Origin: Notospermus geniculatus
Lineage: Eukaryota > Nemertea > Pilidiophora > Heteronemertea > Lineidae
Assembly: GCA_002633025.1 (NCBI GenBank)
Contig: NMRB01000541.1
Coordinates: 92,162 to 156,161 of the forward strand
Reading direction: 5' to 3'
Length of the DNA: 64,000 bases
Shown: one piece after another, positions 42,530 to 52,861 of the stretch
Numbering within the stretch: position 1 is the stretch's first letter
Layout: the number at the start of each line of letters is the position of its first letter
Translations under genes and position numbers: made by a program
The notes under the pieces: model-generated
The model's input: only the letters and a program-made list of their open reading frames with translations
What the model was told of the DNA's origin: nothing
Databases searched by the model: none

Positions 42530-42632
42530 AGGAATGGGTCTGACCAAGATTCGGACCCTCCTGCCGAGAGTCAGACCCACAAACTCAGAGGTGACAGACA
42601 TGGATGTTTCCACTACACCACGCTGACATCTC
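42530..42632 (-). mobile_element. SINE-E copy, tRNA-like
   Basis: On the minus strand, GAGATGTCAGCGTGGTGTAG, TGGAAACATCCATGTCTGTC, ACCTCTGAGTTTGTGGG and GGGTCCGAATCTTGG form a tRNA-like head. GTAGTGGAAACA-type blocks recur at 60236-60310, and a related piece occurs near 23912-23960. Confidence 0.55.
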
Positions 42633-43089
42633 AAAATCCTTCTTGATGGCAGTCAAATGCTTTAGGCATCCTGACCTTGGGTTAAACCAATGATATGGCA
42701 ATCCCGAGTTATCACCAAAGGTGTTGAGATGAACATGAGGATATATTTTCATTAAACGAGGCAGATAGATATCGGTAAAGGTGAGAAGTACATGGCCAGA
42801 AGTCACCTGATGAGTCATTGCTTATGATACCAGTTGTCTTATAAATATGTCCAACATCGGTTCATCAACCGTCAGTTGATCATCATGAGATGTGGTCCTG
42901 ACTCAGTGTTTGGTTGTTTTGGGTCAGTTCCAATACCATACCAGCCGGTTACTGTTTCAGCAGCTAACGTTGGACAAAAATTCACAACAACTAGACTTTA
43001 CAGAGCAACCAAACTGTCGGAGGGAGACAGGCAAAATCGGGGTTGGACAAGCGTGGTGCAGTTGATAGGGGATTCAACGTATTCAATGT
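42633..43089. other. Non-coding stretch, no gene seen
   Basis: No exon or repeat was recognised. Confidence 0.35.
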
Positions 43090-43805
43090 AAGGACCTTAT
43101 GCCCAGTGGAAAAGAAAGATGCATCCTTTCTCAAACCTTTCCCAACTGCCAGTGGTAGAGGACCGGGTGGTAAAAATGAAACACAGTATCCTTCCATCAG
43201 ACCTTCAGTTGCTGCTGGTGGTGTAGGTACCTTCACCCATCCTGGCCTGCCCACCAGACCTTGGTAAAGGACGTCGTCCTTCATGGCAGTGGAAAAGGCA
43301 GTATCTTCCGTCAAACTTTCAACTGCTGCTGGTGGTGTTGGTACCCATCCTAGCTTGCCCAACTGACAGTGGTAGGACCTGGTCCTTCATGGCAGTGGGA
43401 AAGAGAGTATCTTCCATCAAACCTTCAGTTGCTGCTAGTGGTGTCGGTACCTTCACTCATCCTGGCTTGCCCAGCTGACCATGTTATGGCCAGTGGAAAA
43501 GACAGTATCCTGCCATCAGACTTTCAGTTGCTGCTAGTGGTGTGAGGCTTCACCCATCCTAGCTTGCCCAACTGACAGTGGTAGGACCTGGTCCTTCATG
43601 GCAGTGGGAAAGAAAGACAGTATCTTCCGTCAAACCTTCAGTTGCTGCTAGTGGTGTCGGTACCTTCACCCATCCTGGCCTGTCCAGCTGAGAGTGGTAG
43701 GACCTGGTCCTTCATGGCAGTGGGAAAGAAAGACAGTATCTTCTGTCAAACCTTCAATTGCTGCTAGTGATGTTGGTACCTCTGCCCATCCTGGTCTGCC
43801 CAGCT
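43090..43805 (+). repeat. Minisatellite of ~105-120-bp units, about six copies
   Basis: TCAGTTGCTGCTAGTGGTGT (with variants) recurs at about 43206, 43320, 43427, 43526, 43638 and 43757. Each is followed by a GGTACCTTCACCCATCCTGG block and, in most, GACCTGGTCCTTCATGGCAG. Frames in either strand here are repeat translations. Confidence 0.9.
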
Positions 43806-44502
43806 GACTGGCCGTCCGCCACTAGCCAAATGACTCAAGTAATTACCCTCAGACAAGATATCTGATCAGATAGGACAGTAAACATGACAACCACAAGGAA
43901 ACACTTCGATGATCGAATCAACATGGCTGGGAAAATGTTGGCAGAATTTGAGTATGTGGTCTTGGTCGCTGGTCCTGTGGCTGACGGGTAAATAATGGAT
44001 GAGGAGTTGTTTCGCAGGAGGATTGAGTCCCAGGATCATAAGTCAGCTTGTACTATGTCCTTTCACCATGTTCACTGTGCTAAAGCCATGGCAATGGAAG
44101 ATGAAACCACCACTGTTACGAAGCCACAGTTCCTCTCAAAGGCTTTTGTGGATAAGATCCTCGCCACTGCTGATGCATATACATTTATCATTGGAGACAT
44201 TTCATCGATGGCAAAAAGTTGAGCAGCCTTGGATCATCTTTATGGTTCTACCTGTCGTCGGAGCTGATCGTGTCTGACTCAGTAGCCGTAAAGATCTGTG
44301 ATATCTCATCGGGTTGGTTTGATTAAATGTAAACTCTGACACGTGTAGAGTAAACTTGACCACTGTTGGCAAACACTTGGGGTGTGAGATCAAATGTAGG
44401 CTATTGATCAATAGTTGAGTATTCAGGGAAAAGGGATTTTTTTTCACCACTTACCAATCAATGACTGGAAATCACACGAAAGGTTGGCTACACGAGACAT
44501 GA
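43806..44502. other. No confident gene; one exon-like frame
   Basis: A frame at 43997-44222 (+) looks protein-like (MDEELFRRRIES, FVDKILATADAYTFIIGDIS), but its start overlaps a tRNA-like GGAGGATTGAGTCCC motif and no splice support was found. I leave it uncalled. Confidence 0.3.
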
Positions 44503-44578
44503 TATCTTGGATTGTCAACCCTGGATTGTGCCGCCTGACCATCCCCCACCTTGGATTGTGCCGCCTGACCATCCCCCA
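44503..44578 (+). repeat. ~33-bp unit duplicated
   Basis: TTGGATTGTGCCGCCTGACC ATCCCCCA occurs twice in tandem, about 33 bp apart, after a first partial TTGGATTGTCAACCC. Confidence 0.85.
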
Positions 44579-44589
44579 AACATTAATAA

Positions 44590-44760
44590 TGTGAAGTTCT
44601 CCTATGGGGTGCTCAATCTGGGACACTCCCAAAGCCCTTCACATCATTTACCCACCCAGTCTCTCCAGATACCTTGCACGGAACTCACGGAGCAGCCTAC
44701 TCAGTCCATCACTTGATTCTTCCAGACCTGTTGAGAGCAAAGCACTTCACCAAAATACCC
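44590..44760 (-). mobile_element. SINE-D body relative
   Basis: GGAACTCACGGAGCAGCCTA, CTCAGTCCATCACTTGATTC and GACCTGTTGAGAG align with 42340-42430 in the same orientation. The tRNA-like head is not obvious. Confidence 0.55.
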
Positions 44761-44841
44761 AAGATCCAACAGATCCTCAGACACAACTCAAACATCTACA
44801 GCTGTACCACCACACTGAGGAGCCTTCATAGCCACCACACT

Positions 44842-45108
44842 GAGGAGCCTTCATAGCCTAGTGGTTATCACGTCCGCTCAGCAAGCGGCAGGTCCCGGGT
44901 TTGAATCCAGCCCGAGCCAAATGGGATTAATCATCCCCGGCTCTTCACGTCCGTCGCATGGGACAGTAAGCCTTGGTGACTTGTACCTTCTGCCTGTAAA
45001 AAAACCCATCCAAGTGAGGAACATGAATAGCTTGAGATGGCCTCTTCCATAGTTACCCGGGGGCAATAACGCAATGGCTTCAGCCCTGACAGAAAAATCA
45101 AATACAAA
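44842..45108 (+). mobile_element. SINE-A, nearly full length
   Basis: The head is intact (TAGCCTAGTGGTTATCACGT, CCGCTCAGCAAGCGG, GGTCCCGGGTTTGAATCC). The GGGCAAGTAAAAGACC block is shortened to CTGTAAAAAAACCCATC. The first 24 bases (ACTGAGGAGCCTTCATAGCC region) are duplicated just upstream at 44813-44838. Confidence 0.9.
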
Positions 45109-45642
45109 TACCACCACACTCACCCCACCGCCTCCACCCCCACCGACATTTTCTCCCCTTGCCAACAACAGTACTATCAAAGGATAGGATAGAATTGACA
45201 TTCTTCTCCCCTTCTCCCAGTCAATCAACTACATAAACAAGAGACTAATTCAAGCTTAAAACAACCCGATGACATCTGATCCCTTAAACATCCCAGATTG
45301 GTCAAAAACAAGCTACCAATCAAATTCTGTAATCAAATCAGAAAAAAGCATATCGTTGCCATCTCTCCCGAACATTAACTAAGCCCCCTGACTCGCTGAC
45401 CACCTGCATCGAGATTAACCAACCTATTGGTCATTCTAACAACCTATTATCAACAGCAACTGGTAAATTACCAACGAAAAAACTTCTCCCTGATAATTAA
45501 TGCTGCAGTTGGCATCTGTTGGTCAACAAGAACAAAACAATTCCTCATACCAGCAGTTTTTACACGGTTCAATCCGGTTCGAGGCCAGTTCACTCGCGTT
45601 TTGCTCCATGAAAAAATCATGTGACCTGTACTATCGCATCGC
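45109..45642. other. Non-coding stretch, no gene seen
   Basis: C-rich CCACCGCCTCCACCCCCACC near 45126-45145; otherwise nothing was recognised. Confidence 0.35.
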
Positions 45643-45812
45643 TGAAGGGGTGAATGTCGTCCACTCTGAATCCTAACCCCTGCCCCCTATCCCACAACCC
45701 TTGGTACCTGGTCTCCTAGCCCTGACCCCTAAAGCCTACACTCCTTATCCTAACCCTAACCCCTGACCCTTACAGGCAGTGGTTACTCTAGATACTGGGT
45801 ACCCTGTTCCAT
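45643..45812 (+). repeat. ~170-bp dispersed repeat with CCCTAA motifs (copy 1)
   Basis: It shares GCTGAAGG(G/T)GTGAATGTC, CCACTCTGAATC, CCTAACCCTAACCC, CCTTACAGGCAG and GATACTGGGTACCCTG with 56640-56812. The middle resembles two telomere-type repeats (CCCTAA) within a diverged CCCTGA / CCTAA run. Confidence 0.85.
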
Positions 45813-46553
45813 AGGATTAAGGTAGATTCAAACTTTGCATTTTGGACTTTTCGCGTGTTCATTTCCAATGTGAATGTGTGGTAGAAAAAAGTAATTTTAT
45901 TGTTGATACCACACACAAACATAAGGAACGCAAGCGTAAAGCGCAAAACGGAGAAGTATGGAAATTGGCCTTTAGATGACATTTACATCTTTCACTGTAC
46001 TGTCCTCCCCTTTTCACGGTACAAAAAGTAAGTGAACTGGCCTCGAACAGGATCGAACCGACACCATGTAAAAAGGGCTACCTTTGCACTTCACAAAACA
46101 ATCCCTCAAGAGAACTGAATGGCAAAAAATAACACCAAACAATTAAAATATTTCTTCTTATTTCTTTTCAGTAAGTCGATTTCACTCGTTAACTTGTCAA
46201 ATACATACTTTCATTAGATTACACCAGCCCCTAAGCTTGCCTGACTCTCACACCTTAAACTCTCTGCCAATTTCTTCTAAGTATTCTGTATTCCTTGGTG
46301 AAGTGTTGCTGAACGCTCCAGCAGGGGATTTTCAAGCCATTACTTATTTTAATCTGGTGCCTGTCAAAGCCACACAGGGATAAAATCACCGCTCGAGGAC
46401 AAAGCAATAATGTTTTTGACAACAACTTGTGAGAGACTTTTCGAAAGTCGGCCTGCGCTGCCTCATAGGGATTTCGACACCAACACTTGCACTCTTGGAA
46501 AGGAGATTTCACTGGTTGGTGTGAAATGCAGGTTCCAGGTTGACCTGCAGTCT
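45813..46553. other. Non-coding stretch, no gene seen
   Basis: No exon or repeat was recognised. CTGGCCTCGAACAGGATCGA near 46037 is faintly tRNA-like on the minus strand. Confidence 0.35.
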
Positions 46554-47752
46554 CAGGCCTTCTGTTTTAAGGCAAGCGAAAAAGTGCATGCGCCTCGCAA
46601 ACAATAGAATTTCCTATTGTTTGCGAGGCGCATGCACTTTTTAGCTCACCGTGGTGAGCTTATACAATGGTTGTGCGTCCGTCGTCCGTCGTCGTCCGTC
46701 GTCCGTCGTCGTGTTCCGTTAGCAGGGCACGTTTCGTAACCGCCAGAGCTATTGATCTGAAACTTGGTACATATATTCCCCTAGGTCAGATGACCCATGA
46801 CACCAAGCTTCGGTCCGATTCGACTCTTAGCTTGGCCACCAGGTGGCGGAAACCGAAAACACAAAAAGTGCAATAACTCCTGAACTAATGACTAGATCTT
46901 CTCCAAATTTTTATCATAGGTGTATGTAATAAGGATACATAACATATATAACGGGTTTTTGATTTGACCTACTTTTCAAGGTCACAGAGGTCAAAGTTCG
47001 ACAAAAGTGACGAGCTTGCCACAGTTTGTCATTATTTCACCAAGCGACTTCATATCTTGCATAAACATGCATTGGACGGGTACCTTTAAAAATACCAAGT
47101 TTCGGCCCGATTGGACATCCAATATGGCCGCCAGGTGGCGTAACCTGAAAATCAAGTAACTGCTATTTACTCAGGAGCGACTTGACGTGGAGTGCTCAAA
47201 TTTGATATTTACATCCCTCTAGATGACCTTTCCATGCATGTCGAATTTCGGACTGATTTGACTTCCAAGATGGCCACCAGGTGGCGTAACCCAAAAATCA
47301 TCAAAGTGCTGTAACTCAGGAACGACTTAACCCAAAGTGCTCCATTTTGCTATGTGGCCCCCTGCAGATGACCTTTATGTGCATGTTAAGTTTCGGCCTG
47401 ATTGGACATCCAATATGGCCGCCAGGTGGCGTAACCCGAAAATCATCAAAGTGCTGTAACTCAGGGACGACTTGACCCAAAGCGCTCCAATGTGCTATGT
47501 GGCCCTCTGCAGATGACCTTTATGTGCATGTGAAGTTCTGGCCCAATCGGACATCCAATATGGCCGCCAGGTGGCGTAAATCGAAAATCGTCAAAGTGCT
47601 GTAACTCAGGAACGACGTGACCCAAAGTGCACCTACTCGGGAATGACTTTACCCAGATTGCTCATCCCTCTGTCATGAGACTGTTATGTCCAACACGGTG
47701 AGCACATGGTCCATGGACCATTTCATTTGCTTGCCTCAAAACAGAAGGCCTG
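46554..47752. mobile_element. Foldback element interrupted by GTGAGC copy E
   Basis: Arms of 29 perfect bp (46579-46607 and 46614-46642; stem GTGCATGCGCCTCGCAAACA) surround a 6-base loop. The outer 24 bp of the left arm (46554-46577) finds its mirror, 23 of 24 matching, only at 47729-47752, beyond the GTGAGC element. Removing 46643-47728 or so restores one ~113-bp foldback. Confidence 0.85.
46638..47726 (+). repeat. GTGAGC element copy E, complete
   Basis: It runs from TTTTTAGCTCACCGTGGTGA to CATGGTCCATGGACCATTTC. It has about four internal ~145-bp ATGGCCGCCAGGTGGCGTAA-type units and the same short conserved frame at 46667-46876 as other copies. It sits inside one arm of a foldback, so its edges are known to within a few T residues. 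Confidence 0.9.
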
Positions 47753-48295
47753 CAGTCTTACTTAACTTACGGTTTGATATGAAATTAGAATGTCCAGCAA
47801 AGTAAGCTTGTGCCTGAAGCGTTAACCAATCTGATAACCCATGACTAATTGTTGTTCCCCGCTGTAGGAACCAGTTGCGGCCATTCTGACATCACCCCTG
47901 CATCAAAGCGATGGTCATCTAAACACCGTATCAAATTCCACACCTTCTAATACGCTGTCATCTCCCCTCCATCTGACCACGGCTGGGATCAGTTCATCAA
48001 CCCCCAAGGGTAATAAACAGACCCGTATCTTTACTCATCCAATGTTTGTACTGGTATCGTTTACTCATTTTGCTGTCTTAAGAAGTGAGCTGTTGTCAAT
48101 GTAAGTTTACAAACCCAGCATCGCAGATGGTTTCACCATAATTGTCTTAAAGCACCACGGTATTGCCACTTTCTGTCGACAGCCGGCGCCACCGTACCCG
48201 TTCTCCAATACTGTAGTTAAGCCTTTCGCCCCAGTGTTGGAGAATGTATGATTACACTACAATGCACGTAGTAGCATGCGTAGTTTACCAAGTCG
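47753..48295. other. Non-coding stretch, no gene seen
   Basis: No exon or repeat was recognised. Confidence 0.35.
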
Positions 48296-48375
48296 TCAAT
48301 AGAGGTCTCCCTTTACGCGGGTAGGTGTAACGCACGATTGGGAAGCAATACTGTGGTCCTTTAAGGAGGATGAAA
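48296..48375 (+). repeat. ~80-bp dispersed repeat (second copy of 24133-24212)
   Basis: TCAATAGAGGTCTCCCTTTA, CGCGGGTA, a GGGAAG block, ATACTGTGGTCC and TTTAAGGA follow the same order as at 24133. Confidence 0.75.
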
Positions 48376-48565
48376 CATGAGGTGAGCATGGCAAGGGATC
48401 AAATAGAGGTGGACCAGGTCCATGTTTAACGGACAGATAAACATGGAACAAAAGGATGGCAAGGAGATGAAACATGAGGTGAACATGGCAAGAGATCAAA
48501 CAGAGGTGGACCAGGTCCATGTTTAATAGACAGATAAACAAGGAACAAAAGGATGGCAAGGGGAT
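48369..48565 (+). repeat. Two tandem ~101-bp units
   Basis: GATGAAACATGAGGTGANCA to AACAAAAGGATGGCAAGG repeats once. Each unit has the palindrome TGGACCAGGTCCA. Confidence 0.9.
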
Positions 48566-48567
48566 GG

Positions 48568-48632
48568 TTGAGGAGCCGTGATCACCTTGTAGTTATCACG
48601 TCTGCTCAGCAAGTGGCAGGTCCGGGTCGTGC
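48568..48632 (+). mobile_element. SINE-A head fragment
   Basis: GAGGAGCCGTGATCACCTTG, TAGTTATCACGTCTGCTCAG and GGCAGGTCCGGGTCG are a degraded A-box, anticodon arm and B-box. The body is missing. Confidence 0.75.
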
Positions 48633-48659
48633 TTCAGCAGGACAAGGACTCTTCTAGCT

Positions 48660-49130
48660 GCTCTCTAGCTACAATCCGCTCGCTGGACCAATCACTGGTC
48701 CTATCAGGAATCTCTCGACCAACCCGAGCCTCAATCCAGAGTCTGTGCACCAACCTACAGTCTCTTCATCAACATTTCAAACTGTGTTTTACCACCTTTC
48801 CTGTTGAGCTACAATGGACCAATCCCTGTCCCATCATGAATCTCTGGACCAACCCCAGGTCTCAATCCAGCCTCAGTTTGGAGTCTGTGCACCAACCTGG
48901 AGTCTCTTATCGAAATTTCGCTGTGTTGTACCACCTCTGCTGAGCTACGATTCACTCTCTGGACCAATCCTTAATCCCATCATGAATCTCTGGACCAACC
49001 CCAGGTCTCAATCCAGAGTCTCTGAGCCAACAACAAACCTCAATTCAGAGGTTTGGTGTTGAGACACAGAGTGTCTTCATCGAAATTTCGAACTGTGTTT
49101 TAATATTACTCCTCTCCAGCTCCAATCCAG
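48660..49130 (+). repeat. Three diverged ~140-165-bp tandem units
   Basis: Each holds ATCATGAATCTCTGGACCAA (first copy variant), CCCCAGGTCTCAATCCAG and GTCTCTTNATCGAAATTTC-like blocks, followed by TGAGCTACNAT. The two open frames here (48629-48943, 48814-49062) are repeat translations. Confidence 0.85.
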
Positions 49131-49150
49131 TGTAACCACCCCACGTCTCA

Positions 49151-49377
49151 ATCCAGTATCTCTGGATCAATCCAGTATCTCTGGATCAGTCCAGTATCTC
49201 TGGATCAATCCAGTATCTCTGGATCAATCCAGTATCTCTGGATCAATCCAGTATCTCTGGATCAATCCAGTATCTCTGGATCAATCCAGTATCTCTGGAT
49301 CAGTCCAGTATCTCTGGATCAGTCCAGTATCTCTGGATCAATCCAGTATCTCTGGATCAGTCCAGTATCTCTGGACC
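49151..49377 (+). repeat. 20-bp minisatellite, about 11 copies, palindromic unit
   Basis: The unit is ATCCAGTATCTCTGGATC(A/G)(A/G)-like and very uniform. CTGGATCAATCCAG is a near-perfect palindrome, so each unit can form a small hairpin. It seems to have grown out of the AATCCAG...CTCTGGA phrase of the preceding larger repeats. Confidence 0.95.
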
Positions 49378-50226
49378 TATATTTCTACCGGTGTTTAAAA
49401 CAATAGAAATCAATCTTGTCATCAAACATCCTGTAATAACCATTGCCTCCATGGGGAACATGAAAAAACTTGTAATTTCAGGCACATGTCGGTGACTTAT
49501 CCGTTCCTAATAACCGAGGTCGAGAACCATCCGTCTTCCAATCAACGCTGATCTGCGGGGAATTATAAAAGATGTTGAAGCAATCTTTTCTGGTCAATCT
49601 AACACTTAATAAAGATGACTTCATCACGACATGGCTGGAATGATTGCATCAAAATCCTCACCAGTTTTTTCCCGTCTTGATTGATGACACTTTGACACAG
49701 ATTGCTTGAGTCTTTCCGGTCGAGATGTCGCGAAACCAAACCTTCCCACATAGGATGGATGGAGGAACTCTCGATGCTGCACAGTTGAAGTGAAGGTGCA
49801 TAAAAGTCATCTGAGACGAACTCACTCTATTAGTTCGTAAAGCTAGCCATACACAGAAAGATATGGCTCAGACGATATCTTGTATTATGATAGAGTCTTA
49901 TGAACGCATTTTGTCTTCCTGACGCCAAGAGTGCCATTCAAGATGGGCCTCTTTTCAAGTTCGGGTTGCCGCTTTTTAGCCACGTCGTTCTTGGACTGTT
50001 TGGTCCTTGTTGGGCTTGCCTTACTACACCCATTGCTTTCAAGTGCCAATTTGTTAAATGATGTAAAGTCTTAAAATCAGAATCTGAAGTCCGTAAAATT
50101 TGGAAGTGATCTCATATTTATGGCTTCATTTATTTGAACGAGTTGATTTGAATGATTGAGACGTGGTACGTTGACCGCCGGCACGATGGCCCAGACCGTA
50201 TCTCATGACAACATTTTCTCATCAGT
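49378..50226. other. Non-coding stretch, no gene seen
   Basis: No exon or repeat was recognised. Confidence 0.35.
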
Positions 50227-50454
50227 TTAAATATTCAGGTTGAGGCAAGTGCACTTAGCAGGTATTCCCCCGGCAGTTACCACGGTCACCAAGACGTCGT
50301 CCATCTTGTTAAACATCCCCTCGATGATGGGAAAGTCTAATGGTGCTATTTCACCCATCGTAGATCGGCTGACGAGTCCCGCCGATGAGGACGAAATAAC
50401 AATGACGCCATGAAATAACAGTAGTATCTTGGGAGATATAACTCCCGGTGACAT
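50227..50454 (-). CDS. Possible secreted peptide ORF, 75 residues
   Basis: The frame runs from ATG at 50454 to TAA at 50227. The N-terminus looks like a signal peptide (PKILLLFHGVIVISSSSAG, with likely cleavage after the Ser/Ala stretch). The following ~48 residues are mildly acidic (MGEIAPLDFPIIEGMFNKMD), then a Val/Thr strand, and it ends with a C-x-C motif (AKCTCLN). It may be one exon of a larger gene: a donor-like TG|GTAACT lies near 50281, and a GTAAGT just upstream of the ATG could belong to a leader exon. No family is recognised. Protein-like composition and a signal peptide are the only support. Confidence 0.35.
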   Translation of the reverse strand: MSPGVISPKILLLFHGVIVISSSSAGLVSRSTMGEIAPLDFPIIEGMFNKMDDVLVTVVTAGGIPAKCTCLNLNI

Positions 50455-50730
50455 GACTTACATGCGACAATCACATGTGCCGACTCTCTCGTGAAATCAC
50501 CGTCGTGATGCATGATCGTCGTAAATTATGGAATATCCGCTCGGTAAGATGGGTTGATGATAAAACATGGATGTTGATTATAAAACATGATCTAGCGGGG
50601 TATTTTCTGCGGTAATGAAGGGTGTGTACTCCAGTGACAAGGATCAGAGGGCAAGACGGCATGTTGTAAAAAAAGTGGATTATGTGTTGAGCAGACAGGA
50701 AATTATATTGTCTATACCCATATCTCAAAA
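50455..50730. other. Non-coding stretch upstream of the possible secreted ORF
   Basis: The minus-strand frame at 50471-50728 has no recognisable features. Confidence 0.3.
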
Positions 50731-50992
50731 GGAGCCATGGTGGTGTATGGTTTGGGTCTCCGACTATCGGTCAGAGAGGTGGTCCTGGGTTCAAATCCCA
50801 CTGTGGTATGAGACTTTGGGCAAGTCTCTTTGCCTCATTGGCCTCTCTCCACCCAGGTGTATAAATGGGTACCGGTCGGAAATGCTCAGATTGTAGCGCT
50901 GAATGAGCAGCTCATCTGAGTTCTACTGAAAGGTTTCAGGATAGACTGGGGTTAAAGTGTGAAGTCGGATGACACCTCTACCATTGTTGATA
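50731..50992 (+). mobile_element. SINE with tRNA-like head and MIR/CORE-like middle
   Basis: The head GGAGCCATGGTGGTGTATGG and GGTCCTGGGTTCAAATCCCA give A-box-like and B-box regions. The next part, GACTTTGGGCAAGTCTCTTT, GCCTCATTGGCCTCTCTCCA and GTGTATAAATGGGTACC, resembles the conserved core of CORE-SINEs such as MIR (GGGCAAGTCACTT-like, then TGTAAAATGGG-like). This is recognition by eye. Other SINEs in the window lack this core. Confidence 0.6.
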
Positions 50993-51422
50993 TAAGGACT
51001 ACCGTATTAAGTAGTGAGCAAGATTAGTGTCATATGTCAGTCGAGAACAGAAAACATGGGATGTCCTATCATCATCACTGCCTTAGGTAACAGCAGCAAA
51101 AGATAACTTTCTTTAGAATATCAATGACATTACCATGTCGGCTGTAATTAACAATGCTGCTTGAAAAATGATTGGCGGCAACTTATGAAATATTCAGTGA
51201 CCATTCTTTCCACCTTGGGGGCTTGTTTAAATATTTATGATGTAAATGGATGTTATTTCAAAGCAGTACTTAAGCATTGTCCGAGGATGTTTTTTTCAGA
51301 GCTTTTGAGATGTCTGAAGTTGATGGCTGTGGTTCTGGTTATCGAACTAGATTTAGGGTTCAGTCATATCAAAAGTTTTCTCTTAGTGAAAAAAGCTGAA
51401 CAACTTTTGTGGGTTGGGCTGA
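50993..51422. other. Non-coding stretch, no gene seen
   Basis: No exon or repeat was recognised. Confidence 0.35.
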
Positions 51423-51674
51423 ATAGACGATTCTCGAATTCTCGGATCTGTGCACTTCCACCGAAACCACAACCAGAACCTCAATCTGAAACCGGCTGAC
51501 GTGACGCAATCCATGATTCAGCAATGGTCGACTCTGACGCAACGTCGTCGACGTCACTATCGTTGGGTTCTCTGCGTCGCGTCATTCACTTTCAGACCGA
51601 GGTTGTGTTTGCGATTTCGGCGTAAGTGCGCAGATCTTTCTCGTTTACGTCAATTTGGGATTTGTATATCCCAG
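51423..51674. mobile_element. ATAGACGATTCTCGAATT foldback, copy 1
   Basis: CTTCCACCGAAACCACAACC and CTCAATCTGAAACC at the left are mirrored by TTTCAGACCGAGGTTGTG and GCGATTTCGGCGTAAGTGCG at the right. The outer right end has diverged. The centre holds CATGATTCAGCAATGGTCGA. Better ends are in copy 2 (55424-55669). Confidence 0.8.
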
Positions 51675-52414
51675 AGGCTTATTGCTAGGTGAAGCTGAAA
51701 TAAAGAGGGCCTATCGGCTCATGTGTGGACCTGCTTTTCAAGCCTAAAAACACACCCTAAATCGCAAAATTTGGAACGCATGTGACATATTGATGGCATA
51801 GAGAATGACACCCCACCCCACCCTACCCCCACTCCTCCTGCCCACACCACGATTCAAGGAGGTCTGTCTTGTATTGATTTGATAGGGCTAATTGGCCCTC
51901 GGCTCTCCATTCAATTCGTTTAGAAACGTCAAACCCCCAACAAACCTTGGCTCCACACAAGGACAAATTACTCCGCACATAAATCCTCCAGGATGGGGAG
52001 ATGGCATGAACTTATTGGCCTCCATTGTCACAGCAGCAGCATCTTTTGTGTTGCATTTGAGCAACGATGGCTGTGATTAATCATCTATGCTGCCTTGGAA
52101 TCAGCAGCGACCATTTGTACATTGTAATGAGCAGCGACCAGATTCTGGGCTTCTCAAGATACTAGCAGGGAGGTTAAGGCACATTCTGAGGCGAATAAGA
52201 GAATGATCTACATGGCAATAAGGCAGTGAATTCCTTGAGCAACTGAACAGATTGCCAGGACCCAACATAAAGCGTGACCTGAGCTGCTTCTGCCTCAGTC
52301 ATTAAGATTGTCACTGCATTAATTGGTAATGAGGAAAACTGCCAAGTCCATCTGCATTCCAAGAAAGTAAAAGAGAAGAATAAAACTGGCCACCTCACAG
52401 ACATGAAGTTAGTG
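51675..52414. other. Non-coding stretch, no gene seen
   Basis: C-rich CCCCACCCCACCCTACCCCC at about 51811-51830; no exon was recognised. Confidence 0.35.
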
Positions 52415-52672
52415 GAGGAGCCTCGATAGCCCAGTGGTTGTCAGGGCACTAAGGAAGCAGCTGGTCTCAGGTTTGAATCCAGCCAGGGCCAAATGGGATT
52501 GATCATCCCTGGCTCTTCAGTCCATCGCATGGGACAGTAAGCCTTGTACCTTGTGCCTTTGCAAGGGCAAGTAAAAGACCCCATCCAAGTGAAAAACGTG
52601 ACTAGCTTGAGATGGCCTCTTCCACACTTGATGCTTTGTCTTGCCCTTGATGGAGAAAAAAATCAAATACAA
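52415..52672 (+). mobile_element. SINE-A, diverged
   Basis: The head (GATAGCCCAGTGGTTGTCAG, CAGGTTTGAATCCAGCC) is more mutated than average. Body blocks (CATCGCATGGGACAGTAAGC, GCAAGGGCAAGTAAAAGACC) are intact. Confidence 0.85.
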
Positions 52673-52861
52673 TACCAAACATCCTTCAAGACTTGAACGT
52701 GTGCAGAACATCATCCCTGCATCTCAACAACATTGTGTGTGATCAGAGATGAGATTGTTTTCACTCATCAGTTCATCAAGGACAGTGAGAGAATCATACC
52801 ACCTGCTCTTCTTCCTGGGGTCGATCATCGTGGATCTTCGTGGAAGGAAGGAGATCTCACG

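Noticed and set aside
43997-44222. 75-codon plus-strand frame starting MDEELFRRRIES
   Set aside because: The composition is plausible, but the start overlaps a tRNA-like motif and no splice or homology support was found.
44444-44632. Minus-strand frame ending at a GATTG|GTAAGT donor
   Set aside because: It overlaps a 33-bp tandem duplication and a SINE-D body, so the open frame is likely incidental.
45720-45775. True telomere end
   Set aside because: Only two or three CCCTAA units are present, inside a repeat with unique flanks and a second copy elsewhere.
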